This document shows, piece after piece, positions 1 through 5,525 of a stretch of DNA of 5,663 nucleotides. Below the pieces are notes generated by a model. It was given only the letters and a program-made list of their open reading frames with translations, did not search any database and was not told the DNA's origin. A program made the position numbers and the translations under genes. How positions within the stretch are numbered: the stretch's first letter is position 1; the number at the start of each line of letters is the position of its first letter. Source of the stretch: Alphaproteobacteria bacterium (lineage in GTDB: Bacteria; Pseudomonadota; Alphaproteobacteria; GCA-2731375); contig JASLMY010000283.1 of the NCBI GenBank assembly GCA_030746295.1, positions 1 to 5,663 of the forward strand, given 5' to 3'.

Positions 1-31
1 TCGGCATCTGGATCATCACGCGCTTGGTCAT
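1..31 (-). CDS. 5' end of an unidentified gene, truncated by the window edge
   Basis: Only the first ten codons are present, reading MTKRVMIQMP on the minus strand. The start is supported by a textbook AGGAGG Shine-Dalgarno sequence (45 down to 40) placed 8 nt before the ATG at 31-29. The other nearby ATG (36-34) is followed one codon later by a stop, so it cannot be the start. The gene lies 25 bp downstream of the NIPSNAP gene on the same strand and is probably cotranscribed with it. Ten residues are too few to name a family; no function is proposed. Confidence 0.6.
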   Translation of the reverse strand, partial: MTKRVMIQMP

Positions 32-56
32 GGCATGCTCCTCCTGCGCTCAGCCA

Positions 57-380
57 TCAACGTTCGACCTGGAAGAAGTCGACCGGCCGCATCAGCTTGT
101 TCTCTTGGCTGACCAGCGCGCCCAGCTCGGCGCTCTTCTGGGTGTAGGCGATCCAGTCCGGGTCGGCCCAGAGGGCAGCCCGCTTGCGCTCGCGGTCGCC
201 GGCATCCTCGTAGAGCCAGATGTGGACGTATTGGTTGGGGTCGCCGGTCTCGGTTGCGAGATAGGCGAAGGGCGGGCCCAGATTGCGCGACTGCGGCTCC
301 AGGCCGTGCTGTTCGTAGAGCTCCAGGTGCTTCTTGATGGTGCCGGGGCGGCAGGTATAGGTGCGAACGTCGAACAACAT
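57..380 (-). CDS. NIPSNAP family protein (small ferredoxin-like fold protein)
   Basis: This is a complete 107-residue protein, the usual length of single-domain bacterial NIPSNAP proteins. Family features are visible: an N-terminal strand with the DVRTYTCRPG pattern (residues 4-13), a helix carrying the first half of the dimeric alpha/beta-barrel-type fold, a second strand ending in the HIWLYED motif (about 53-59), and an Arg-rich helix leading to a DPDW-x-x-Y motif (about 73-79). There is no signal peptide or membrane segment, so it should be cytoplasmic. The biochemical role of bacterial NIPSNAP proteins is mostly unknown; they often sit in catabolic clusters, which fits the dehydrogenase operon across the divergent promoter. 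The ATG start is supported by an AGGGAGGA ribosome-binding site 5 nt upstream (393-386). The overlapping longer frames on the same strand lack this protein-like pattern. Confidence 0.9.
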   Translation of the reverse strand: MLFDVRTYTCRPGTIKKHLELYEQHGLEPQSRNLGPPFAYLATETGDPNQYVHIWLYEDAGDRERKRAALWADPDWIAYTQKSAELGALVSQENKLMRPVDFFQVER

Positions 381-385
381 GGCGA

Positions 386-393
386 TCCTCCCT
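386..393 (-). promoter_or_regulatory. Ribosome-binding site of the NIPSNAP gene
   Basis: On the minus strand these bases read AGGGAGGA, a strong Shine-Dalgarno match 5 nt before the ATG at 380-378. It decides the start of the 107-residue NIPSNAP frame over the longer overlapping minus-strand frames. Confidence 0.75.
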
Positions 394-413
394 CAACGCT
401 GCATGAAAAATCG

Positions 414-447
414 TTTGGACGGTCAGGCGAACGGCCTGCAGTGCAAA
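414..447. promoter_or_regulatory. Imperfect inverted repeat in the divergent control region, candidate operator
   Basis: A perfect 5-bp inverted pair CAGGC/GCCTG (424-428 and 434-438) flanks a 5-bp centre. The symmetry continues outward imperfectly to TTTG (414-417) and CAAA (444-447), giving a palindrome of about 34 bp that lies between the divergently transcribed NIPSNAP gene and the dehydrogenase operon. It lies 34 bp upstream of the NIPSNAP start codon, in a position where a bound regulator could affect that promoter. That it is an operator is inference from symmetry and position; no regulator gene is in the window. Confidence 0.35.
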
Positions 448-500
448 GGGTGGCACAGAAGCCCACCGCGGGGAACCACCGGCGCCGGGAGCAAGCGAAT

Positions 501-530
501 TTGACATTTCTCGGCCGGGGCGCCGACACT
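501..530 (+). promoter_or_regulatory. Putative sigma-70-type promoter of the dehydrogenase operon
   Basis: A perfect TTGACA -35 box (501-506) is followed, with an 18-bp spacer, by GACACT (525-530), a 3-of-6 match to TATAAT. The start of transcription would fall near 537, leaving a leader of about 25 nt before the GTG at 563. The -35 box is clear; the -10 box is weak, which is common in GC-rich proteobacteria and may mean activator dependence. Confidence 0.4.
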
Positions 531-562
531 GTCCGGGTGGCGCAGGCAGGGGCGGATAGGAC

Positions 563-1645
563 GTGAGGATAGCCGTCATCGGTGGCGGCAACGGCGCCTA
601 TGCCGCCGCCGCGCATCTAAGCGACGAGGGCCATGAGGTCCGGCTTTGGCGACGCGACGCCGCGGCCCTAGCGGCGCTCGGCGATGCGGCGACGCTGGCG
701 CTCACCGACTGGCGGGGCACACGCGAGGTGGCGCTCGACATTGCGACGGGCGACCTGGCGGCGGCACTCGGGGGCGCGGAACTCGTGGTCGTCCCGCTGC
801 CTGCCACGACGCATCGCGCCCTCGCGGCAGAGATGGCGCCGCACCTCGAGGCCGGTCAGGTCGTCTTCCTGCCGCCGGGCACCTTCGCCAGCTACCTCTT
901 CGCCGTCGCGCTGCGCGAGGCCGGCAACAGCGCCACCGTCGCCTTCGCCGAGACCGGCACCTTGCCTTACCTGGCGCGCAAGCAGGCCGAAGACCATGTC
1001 CGGATCTCGGTCTACGCCACCCGGCTGCCGACGGGAGTCTTTCCGGCGGTGGAGTCGGCCCGCGCCTTGGCGATCATCGGCGAGGCCTATCCGGCAGTCG
1101 AGCCGCTCACCGACGCCCTCGATGGCGCGCTGATGAACGCCGGCCCCATCATCCACCCGCCGCTGATCCTGATGAACGCCGGCCCGCTGGAGCATTTCGA
1201 GGCCTGGGACATCCACAACGAAGGCACGCAGCCCTCGATCCGCCGGGTGACGGACGCGCTCGATGCCGAGCGGGTGGCACTGCGCGAGGCGCTCGGCTAC
1301 GGCCCGCCGCATTTCCCGCTCGCCGACCACTATGATGATGAACGCGACGAATGGATGTACGGCAACGCCTCGCATCGCCGGCTCACCGACAGCGGCGACT
1401 GGCGCGAGAAGATCGACTTGCGCCACCACCGCTACATGCTGGAGGACACCATCCTGGGGCTCTCGTTCCTGGCCTCGCTCGGCGACCGGGTCGACCTCCA
1501 GATGCCGATCACACATGGCCTCCACGCCATCGGCCGGGCCGTGGCCAGCGGCGCGCCGGAGACCCGCACACTTCAAGATCTCGGGCTGGCCGAGCTCTCT
1601 GCCGACGGTCTCGCCAACGTCCTTAAGGAGGGAGTGGCGAGATGA
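563..1645 (+). CDS. NAD(P)-dependent octopine/nopaline dehydrogenase family oxidoreductase
   Basis: This 360-residue protein has the two-domain layout of the opine dehydrogenase family. An N-terminal Rossmann fold carries the dinucleotide motif GGGNGA (residues 7-12), and a C-terminal all-helical octopine_DH domain runs from about 185 to 330, with the family's Asn and His in MNAGPIIHPP (N192, H198) followed by a second NAG. Family members reversibly join or split amino acids and 2-oxo acids through a secondary amine, using NAD(P)H; many bacterial members have unknown substrates. The second Rossmann strand ends in LWRRD (28-32), with Arg rather than an acidic residue, which hints at NADP(H) but does not prove it. 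The start must be the GTG at 563: an in-frame TAG lies at 557-559. An AGGGG stretch about 10 nt upstream can serve as ribosome-binding site. The stop overlaps the next gene's ATG by 4 bp. The protein has no export signal. Confidence 0.85.
   Translation: MRIAVIGGGNGAYAAAAHLSDEGHEVRLWRRDAAALAALGDAATLALTDWRGTREVALDIATGDLAAALGGAELVVVPLPATTHRALAAEMAPHLEAGQVVFLPPGTFASYLFAVALREAGNSATVAFAETGTLPYLARKQAEDHVRISVYATRLPTGVFPAVESARALAIIGEAYPAVEPLTDALDGALMNAGPIIHPPLILMNAGPLEHFEAWDIHNEGTQPSIRRVTDALDAERVALREALGYGPPHFPLADHYDDERDEWMYGNASHRRLTDSGDWREKIDLRHHRYMLEDTILGLSFLASLGDRVDLQMPITHGLHAIGRAVASGAPETRTLQDLGLAELSADGLANVLKEGVAR
1625..1634 (+). promoter_or_regulatory. Ribosome-binding site inside the upstream gene, with ATGA overlap
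   Basis: AAGGAGGGAG lies in the last codons of the octopine-dehydrogenase-family gene, with GGAGG ending 10 nt before the ATG at 1642. The stop of that gene and this start share ATGA at 1642-1645. This arrangement permits both direct initiation and re-initiation, and so near-equal synthesis of the two dehydrogenases. Confidence 0.7.
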
Positions 1646-2625
1646 CCCGGATCGTCGCCGTCGGCGCCGGCCGGATGGGCCGCGGCATCGCCCAGGTCTT
1701 TGCCTTCGCCGGCTATGCCATCACGCTCCTGGACTTGAAGCCCCGGCCGGCCGAGGCGGCGGCTCGGCTGTTGCGGGAGGCGCGCGACGAGGTGACAGAG
1801 AACCTCGACTTCATGGCCTCTCTAAATCTTTTCGATGGCGCCTTGAAACCGGCCATTTTGGGCCGAATCGAGGGCGTTGCGGCAGGCGAGGCCGAGGCGG
1901 CACTTACGGCCGCCGAGATCATCTTCGAATGCGTGCCCGAGACCATCGAGGCGAAGCGCGAGGCTTTGCAGCGGATCGGCCGGCTGGCGCCGGCGGAAGC
2001 CATCGTCGCCTCCACCACTTCGAGCATGCTCTCCGACGAGCTAGCGGCCTTCGTCTCCCGGCCGCAGCGGTTCCTGAACGCCCACTGGCTGAACCCGGCC
2101 TACCTCATCCCCCTGGTCGAGGTCAGTCCCGCCGCCGGCACCTCAGGTGAAACCACCGAGCGGGTGATGGCGCTCTTGGAAGGCATCGGCAAGGTGCCGG
2201 TCAAGTGCACCGCCTCGCCCGGCTACATCGTGCCCAGGATCCAGGCGGTGGCGATGAACGAGGCCTGCCGCATGGTAGAGGAAGGGGTGGCGACGCCCGA
2301 GGACATCGACCGCGCCATTCGCGCCCGCTTCGGCATCCGCTACGCCACCATGGGCTTGGTGGAGTTCGTCGACTGGGGCGGCGTCGACATCCTCTACCAC
2401 GCCTCGAACTATCTGAAGGAAGCGCTGGGCGACGAGCGCTTCCAGCCGCCGAAGACCGTCGCCGAACGCATGGATCGCGGCGAGCTCGGCCTCAAGACCG
2501 GTAGTGGTTTTTATGACTTCGAGAAGATCGACGTCGCCGCCTACCGACGCCGCAAGATGGGTGACTTCGTCGCCCTGTTGCGCCACTTGGAGCTACTGCC
2601 CGAGCCGGGAGAGGAGAAAGCATGA
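1642..2625 (+). CDS. 3-hydroxyacyl-CoA dehydrogenase family protein with altered active site
   Basis: This 327-residue protein is of normal length for a single-function 3-hydroxyacyl-CoA/3-hydroxybutyryl-CoA dehydrogenase. The NAD-binding domain starts with GAGRMGRG (8-15) and has Asp31 at the end of the second strand, as expected for NAD. The C-terminal helical domain begins near 190 and ends with the family signature GLKTGSGFYDF (283-293). Of the usual catalytic set, Ser127 (in STTSS), His148 (in AHWLNP) and Glu160 (in LVEV) are present. The Asn normally found in the GFIVNR-type motif is Pro198 here (GYIVPRIQ). The segment FGIRYATMGLVEFVDWGG (230-247) is typical of a divergent subgroup whose substrate may not be an acyl-CoA. 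The start is fixed by AAGGAGG (1625-1631) and the ATGA overlap with the preceding gene, so translation is probably coupled. Acyl-CoA, hydroxy-acid and carnitine-like substrates are all possible. Confidence 0.88.
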   Translation: MTRIVAVGAGRMGRGIAQVFAFAGYAITLLDLKPRPAEAAARLLREARDEVTENLDFMASLNLFDGALKPAILGRIEGVAAGEAEAALTAAEIIFECVPETIEAKREALQRIGRLAPAEAIVASTTSSMLSDELAAFVSRPQRFLNAHWLNPAYLIPLVEVSPAAGTSGETTERVMALLEGIGKVPVKCTASPGYIVPRIQAVAMNEACRMVEEGVATPEDIDRAIRARFGIRYATMGLVEFVDWGGVDILYHASNYLKEALGDERFQPPKTVAERMDRGELGLKTGSGFYDFEKIDVAAYRRRKMGDFVALLRHLELLPEPGEEKA

Positions 2626-3473
2626 CCGCGAAAGATGACGGCCGGATTCAGCTGCTGGGCAGGCGCCGCTATCGGGTCGAGCGCGATTGGAGCCGCCTGC
2701 CGGAGGGGATGCGCCTCGACCACCCGAGCAAGGTCGCCTGCGATTCCGCCGGCCGCGTCTATCTCTTCTGCCGCCAGGATCCGCCGGTGCTGGTCTTCTC
2801 GGCCGACGGCGAATTGGAGGCGACTTGGGGTGACGGCCTGATCGCCGACGCGCACGGCATCTTCATCGATTCCGCGGACCGGGTCTTCCTGGTGGACCGC
2901 GATGCCCACCAGATCGTCGTCACCGACACCGACGGCGCCGAGCTGATGCGGATCGGCGAACGCAACCGGCCCGCCTTCGGCGCCCCCTTCAACCATCCGA
3001 CCGACGTCGCCGTGGCGGCCGACGGCGAGATCTACGTCGCCGACGGCTACGGCAACAGCTGCATCCACCGCTTCGACGCCGAGGGTCGCCATCTAAGCTC
3101 CTGGGGTGGTGCGGGCACCGAGCCCGGCGCCTTCTCGACACCGCACGGGATCTGGGTCACGCCGGCGGACGAGGTCCTGGCCGGCGACCGCGAGAACGAC
3201 CGGGTGCAGATCTTCAACCGCGACGGCGGCTACAAGGCCGAGCTTCGGGGCCTCTACCACCCGATGAGCATCTGGGGCGGCGCCGACGGCATGATCTACG
3301 TCAGCGACCAAGTGCCCGCGATCGTCGCCTACGATGCCGCCGGCCGCATCGTCGGCCGGGCCCGCGGCGCACTTAACGGCGGCCACGGGCTCTACGGCGA
3401 CCCCTCGGGCAACCTCTTCCTCGCCGAGCAACGCCCGCCGAGCCTGACCCGCCTGGCCCTGCTGGCGGATTGA
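2622..3473 (+). CDS. Six-bladed NHL propeller, peptidyl-alpha-hydroxyglycine amidating lyase-like protein
   Basis: This 283-residue protein contains six NHL-type blades, at about 34-70, 77-112, 123-162, 171-208, 211-247 and 252-280, and so forms a complete six-bladed propeller. Its pattern matches the bacterial group annotated as amidating lyase (PAL)-like. Compared from memory with the rat PAL core, the three zinc-ligand histidines appear at His96 (DAHQIV), His175 (TPHGIW) and His255 (GGHGLYG), with the catalytic Tyr at Tyr143 (DGYGNS) and Arg at Arg51 and Arg190 (DREN). PAL splits peptidyl-alpha-hydroxyglycine into an amide and glyoxylate; the bacterial homologues' substrates are largely unknown. 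There is no signal peptide, so unlike animal PAL it should act in the cytoplasm. The start has AGGAG 5 nt upstream and an ATGA overlap with the preceding dehydrogenase, making it the third gene of one operon. A non-enzymatic NHL or SMP-30-like lactonase role is an alternative. Confidence 0.82.
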   Translation: MTAKDDGRIQLLGRRRYRVERDWSRLPEGMRLDHPSKVACDSAGRVYLFCRQDPPVLVFSADGELEATWGDGLIADAHGIFIDSADRVFLVDRDAHQIVVTDTDGAELMRIGERNRPAFGAPFNHPTDVAVAADGEIYVADGYGNSCIHRFDAEGRHLSSWGGAGTEPGAFSTPHGIWVTPADEVLAGDRENDRVQIFNRDGGYKAELRGLYHPMSIWGGADGMIYVSDQVPAIVAYDAAGRIVGRARGALNGGHGLYGDPSGNLFLAEQRPPSLTRLALLAD

Positions 3474-3485
3474 GACGGGCCGCCG

Positions 3486-4004
3486 TCAGATGCTCTTCTC
3501 CCGGGGATTGAAGACCCGGGGCGGCAGGGGCGGCTTCTTTTGCGGTGGCAGGGGCGGTGGCAGGATCTCGACGTTGAGGTCGCCCCACTCCTCGAAGCTG
3601 CGCCGAAAGAAGGGCTGCTTCAGGACCACGGTCGCTTGGCGACGCACCGCCTCGTCGACCGCGTCCTCCAGCTTCTCGGCCAGGCGCAGGTTCCAGGGCA
3701 CGACGTAGGCGCGCGGCTCCAACGACGAATCGAGGCGGAGCCAGAGATAGATCGCCCGGCCCTCGTCGAGGCTGACCGAGAGCAGCACCGCCTTGTCCGT
3801 GTTCTGCTCGTACCATTCGAAGCTGACGGGCTTCGGCTTGCTCAGCATCTCGACGAATTGGGCATGGACGATGGGCAGAAACAGCACCGTGATCAGGATC
3901 GCCAGGATTCGCACCCGGGTCGGCCTGGGCGCCCAGATCGCGATCGAGGCCAAGGCCAGCGCGACCAGGCCGGCGCCGGCGAAGACGTAGAACAGGATAT
4001 CCAT
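3486..4004 (-). CDS. Small membrane protein with two N-terminal helices and a proline-rich tail, function unknown
   Basis: This 172-residue protein is not recognised as a named family. Two hydrophobic segments are visible, at about 2-24 and 31-48, separated by a short basic, proline-containing turn (APRPTRVR). The rest is soluble: a region with the aromatic-rich motifs FEWYEQNTDKA (62-72) and SLDEGRAIYLWLRL (78-91), then EPRAYVVPW (96-104), an amphipathic charged helix (about 107-122), and a tail of Pro repeats with basic residues (about 149-164). It is probably anchored in the inner membrane; which side the soluble part faces is not clear. The start ATG has AGGA 8 nt upstream. It runs convergently to the NHL gene with 12 bp between the stops. 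Its GC-rich codon use matches the genes to its left rather than the integrase, so it is probably resident chromosome. It is likely a real gene because the frame is long, has a promoter-like region and shows sensible domain structure. Confidence 0.75.
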   Translation of the reverse strand: MDILFYVFAGAGLVALALASIAIWAPRPTRVRILAILITVLFLPIVHAQFVEMLSKPKPVSFEWYEQNTDKAVLLSVSLDEGRAIYLWLRLDSSLEPRAYVVPWNLRLAEKLEDAVDEAVRRQATVVLKQPFFRRSFEEWGDLNVEILPPPLPPQKKPPLPPRVFNPREKSI

Positions 4005-4037
4005 GGGTAATGTCCTAATACGATTGTCTTCGCCATG

Positions 4038-4065
4038 ATACTACATAGCGCGAGAAACATAACAA
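4038..4065 (-). promoter_or_regulatory. Putative promoter of the membrane-protein gene
   Basis: Read on the minus strand, TTGTTA (4065-4060, 4 of 6 to the -35 consensus) is followed after 16 bp by TAGTAT (4043-4038, 4 of 6 to the -10 consensus). It lies about 35 bp upstream of the start codon at 4004, in the locally A/T-rich stretch, so position and composition fit. Either box alone would be weak evidence. Confidence 0.35.
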
Positions 4066-4079
4066 AATCAACAAGTTAA

Positions 4080-4108
4080 TTGCAGATGAGTGTACGACTT
4101 GCTACAAC
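4080..4108 (+). promoter_or_regulatory. Weak candidate promoter for the integrase gene
   Basis: TTGCAG (4080-4085) and TACAAC (4103-4108) are separated by 17 bp and match the consensus boxes at 3 and 4 of 6 positions. Transcription from here would begin about 70 nt before the integrase start and run through the tandem repeat at 4134-4155. The match is weak and is offered only as the best candidate seen between 4005 and 4184. Confidence 0.2.
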
Positions 4109-4133
4109 GTGAACCGCTATGAATCGATTTCGC

Positions 4134-4155
4134 GTGGTACCTAGGTGGTACCTAG
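4134..4155 (+). repeat. Perfect tandem 11-bp repeat upstream of the integrase
   Basis: GTGGTACCTAG occurs twice back to back (4134-4144 and 4145-4155). Each copy contains the palindrome GGTACC, and the junction creates CCTAGG (4140-4145). An 11-bp period places both copies on the same face of the helix. The repeat ends 29 bp before the integrase start codon and 17 bp before its ribosome-binding site, a place suited to an autoregulatory operator or to recombinase/accessory-factor binding sites. The function is inferred from position only. Confidence 0.6.
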
Positions 4156-4172
4156 AATGCGTCGATTGACCT

Positions 4173-4178
4173 GGAGGT
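4173..4178 (+). promoter_or_regulatory. Strong ribosome-binding site of the integrase
   Basis: GGAGGT sits 6 nt before the ATG at 4185. This near-consensus site and spacing fix the integrase start. Confidence 0.75.
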
Positions 4179-4184
4179 TGGGCG

Positions 4185-5525
4185 ATGCCGGTAATAAAGC
4201 TGACGAAGCGTGTGGTTGAAACGGCACAGCCACAAGAGCGCGATGTCGTCATGTGGGATACGCTGACGAAGGGATTCGGCTGCAAGGTCACCGCCAAGGG
4301 GCGCAAGGTCTTTGTCCTGAAATACCGGGTCGGTGGTGGTCGCAGCGGCACTATCCGGAAGCCGACAATTGGCGTCTATGGCGATCTGACCGTTGACCAA
4401 GCACGAGAGATCGCACGGGGCTGGAAGGCGGAAGTCCGCAACGGTGGTGATCCGAGTGCTCGGCGCCAGGCACTGCGAAAGGCGCTGACCGTCACAGACC
4501 TAGGTGATCTTTATCTCTCCGATCACGTAGCCCTCCACAATAAGCCAAGCACGGCGCGGGAGGCGCGTAGGATGATCGATAGGCACGTTCGGTCTGAATT
4601 CGGCAAGCTCAAAGTCAGTGAGATCTCGCGCACCGACATTAGCCGGTTGCACAAGTCCATGAAGCGGACCCCCTACGAGGCAAATCGGGTTCTGGGGATG
4701 CTCTCCAAGATGTTCAACCTGGCGGAAGCTTGGGGCTACCGCCCCGATGGCAGCAATCCATGCCGGCTTGTCCAACGCTATCGTGAGCGGGCGCGAGAGC
4801 GGTTCCTGAGCGTGCGCGAGCTGTGCTGTTTGGGGGAGGCCCTGGCACAAGCCGATCGTGACACCCTGGCGCCGCCGGGGGCGCTTGCTCTCATCCGATT
4901 CTTGGCCTTGACCGGTTGTCGCGTCGGCGAGGCCCTAGCGCTCGAGTGGCAGCATGTGGATCTCGGCACCGGCATCGCCAGAATTATGGACGCCAAGACC
5001 GGCAACCGTGGCCTGGCCCTGAGCGCGCCGGCACTTGCACTGCTATCAACACTGTCGGCCGAGCGGCGGGGGCCTGTGTTTTATGATGCACAGGGGATGC
5101 CATTCGGCATTGGCCTGATGGAGCGGGCGTGGCTCAAGGTGCGGGACCGCGCCGCCATTATCGCTTGGCGTGACGGTGGCGACCTGGCGGTCGAGACCTT
5201 GGTTGTCCGTTTGACGGATGATCAGGAACGTTTGCCGACTGTGAAGGCGGTGATGGCGGCGGCTCTCGAGGCCGGGGTCACGCTACCCGTGGGTCTGCAG
5301 GATGCCCGCATGCATGACCTCCGCCATACGGTCGGCACCTACGCCAGTCAGGCCGGCGCCAATGCTTTCCTCGTGCGGGACTTGTTGGGCCACAAGACCC
5401 TCGCCATGACTGGTCGCTACGTCGAGTGGGACGCGGACCCATCACGCGCTCTGGCCAACGCCGTGGCCAGCCGAATTTCCGCGGCGATGGACGGGTATGA
5501 GGGTGAGGTGGTCCCCTTCGGGTAG
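4185..5525 (+). CDS. Tyrosine recombinase / phage-type integrase
   Basis: This 446-residue protein is a full-length site-specific recombinase of the genomic-island and prophage integrase type. An N-terminal arm-binding domain of the DUF4102 type lies at about 5-95, with the pattern GFGCKVTAKGRKVFVLKYR. A core-binding helical domain follows (about 100-200), then the catalytic domain (about 205-430). The complete active site is visible: Arg246 (TGCRVGEAL), Lys271 (DAKTGNRG), His377 and Arg380 (HDLRHT), His403 (LLGHKT) and nucleophile Tyr412 (GRYVEW). Spacings match XerD (R-K 25 versus 24, R-H 23, H-Y 9), except that Lys to His is 106 rather than 72, which implies an extra segment of about 34 residues near 323-371. 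The enzyme should cut and rejoin DNA at att sites to integrate or excise an element. Codon use is less GC-biased than in the genes to the left, suggesting horizontal transfer. The frame is intact, so it may be active. Confidence 0.95.
   Translation: MPVIKLTKRVVETAQPQERDVVMWDTLTKGFGCKVTAKGRKVFVLKYRVGGGRSGTIRKPTIGVYGDLTVDQAREIARGWKAEVRNGGDPSARRQALRKALTVTDLGDLYLSDHVALHNKPSTAREARRMIDRHVRSEFGKLKVSEISRTDISRLHKSMKRTPYEANRVLGMLSKMFNLAEAWGYRPDGSNPCRLVQRYRERARERFLSVRELCCLGEALAQADRDTLAPPGALALIRFLALTGCRVGEALALEWQHVDLGTGIARIMDAKTGNRGLALSAPALALLSTLSAERRGPVFYDAQGMPFGIGLMERAWLKVRDRAAIIAWRDGGDLAVETLVVRLTDDQERLPTVKAVMAAALEAGVTLPVGLQDARMHDLRHTVGTYASQAGANAFLVRDLLGHKTLAMTGRYVEWDADPSRALANAVASRISAAMDGYEGEVVPFG

Noticed and set aside
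28..616. Long overlapping minus-strand frames (28-591 and 92-616) across the NIPSNAP gene and divergent region
   Set aside because: They are Arg/Pro/Ala-rich translations typical of GC-rich shadow frames, have no family pattern, and conflict with the well-supported NIPSNAP gene and the GTG start at 563.
668..1576. Minus-strand frame of 302 residues opposite the octopine-dehydrogenase-family gene
   Set aside because: Antisense shadow of a gene with complete domain motifs; the translation has no recognisable domain.
1263..2150. Plus-strand frame of 295 residues spanning the first operon junction
   Set aside because: Very rich in Arg, Thr, Ser and Pro with no domain pattern, and it overlaps two clearly real genes in another frame.
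3499..3521. CCCGGG pair (3500-3505 and 3515-3520) near the convergent gene ends as a terminator
   Set aside because: It can form a 6-bp stem, but neither strand has a T run after it and it lies inside the last codons of the minus-strand gene; each copy is also self-palindromic, so the pairing may be chance.
3540..4010. Plus-strand frame of 156 residues opposite the membrane-protein gene
   Set aside because: Its Arg/Gln/Asp-rich translation lacks structure, whereas the minus-strand frame has two membrane segments, a ribosome-binding site and ordered domains.
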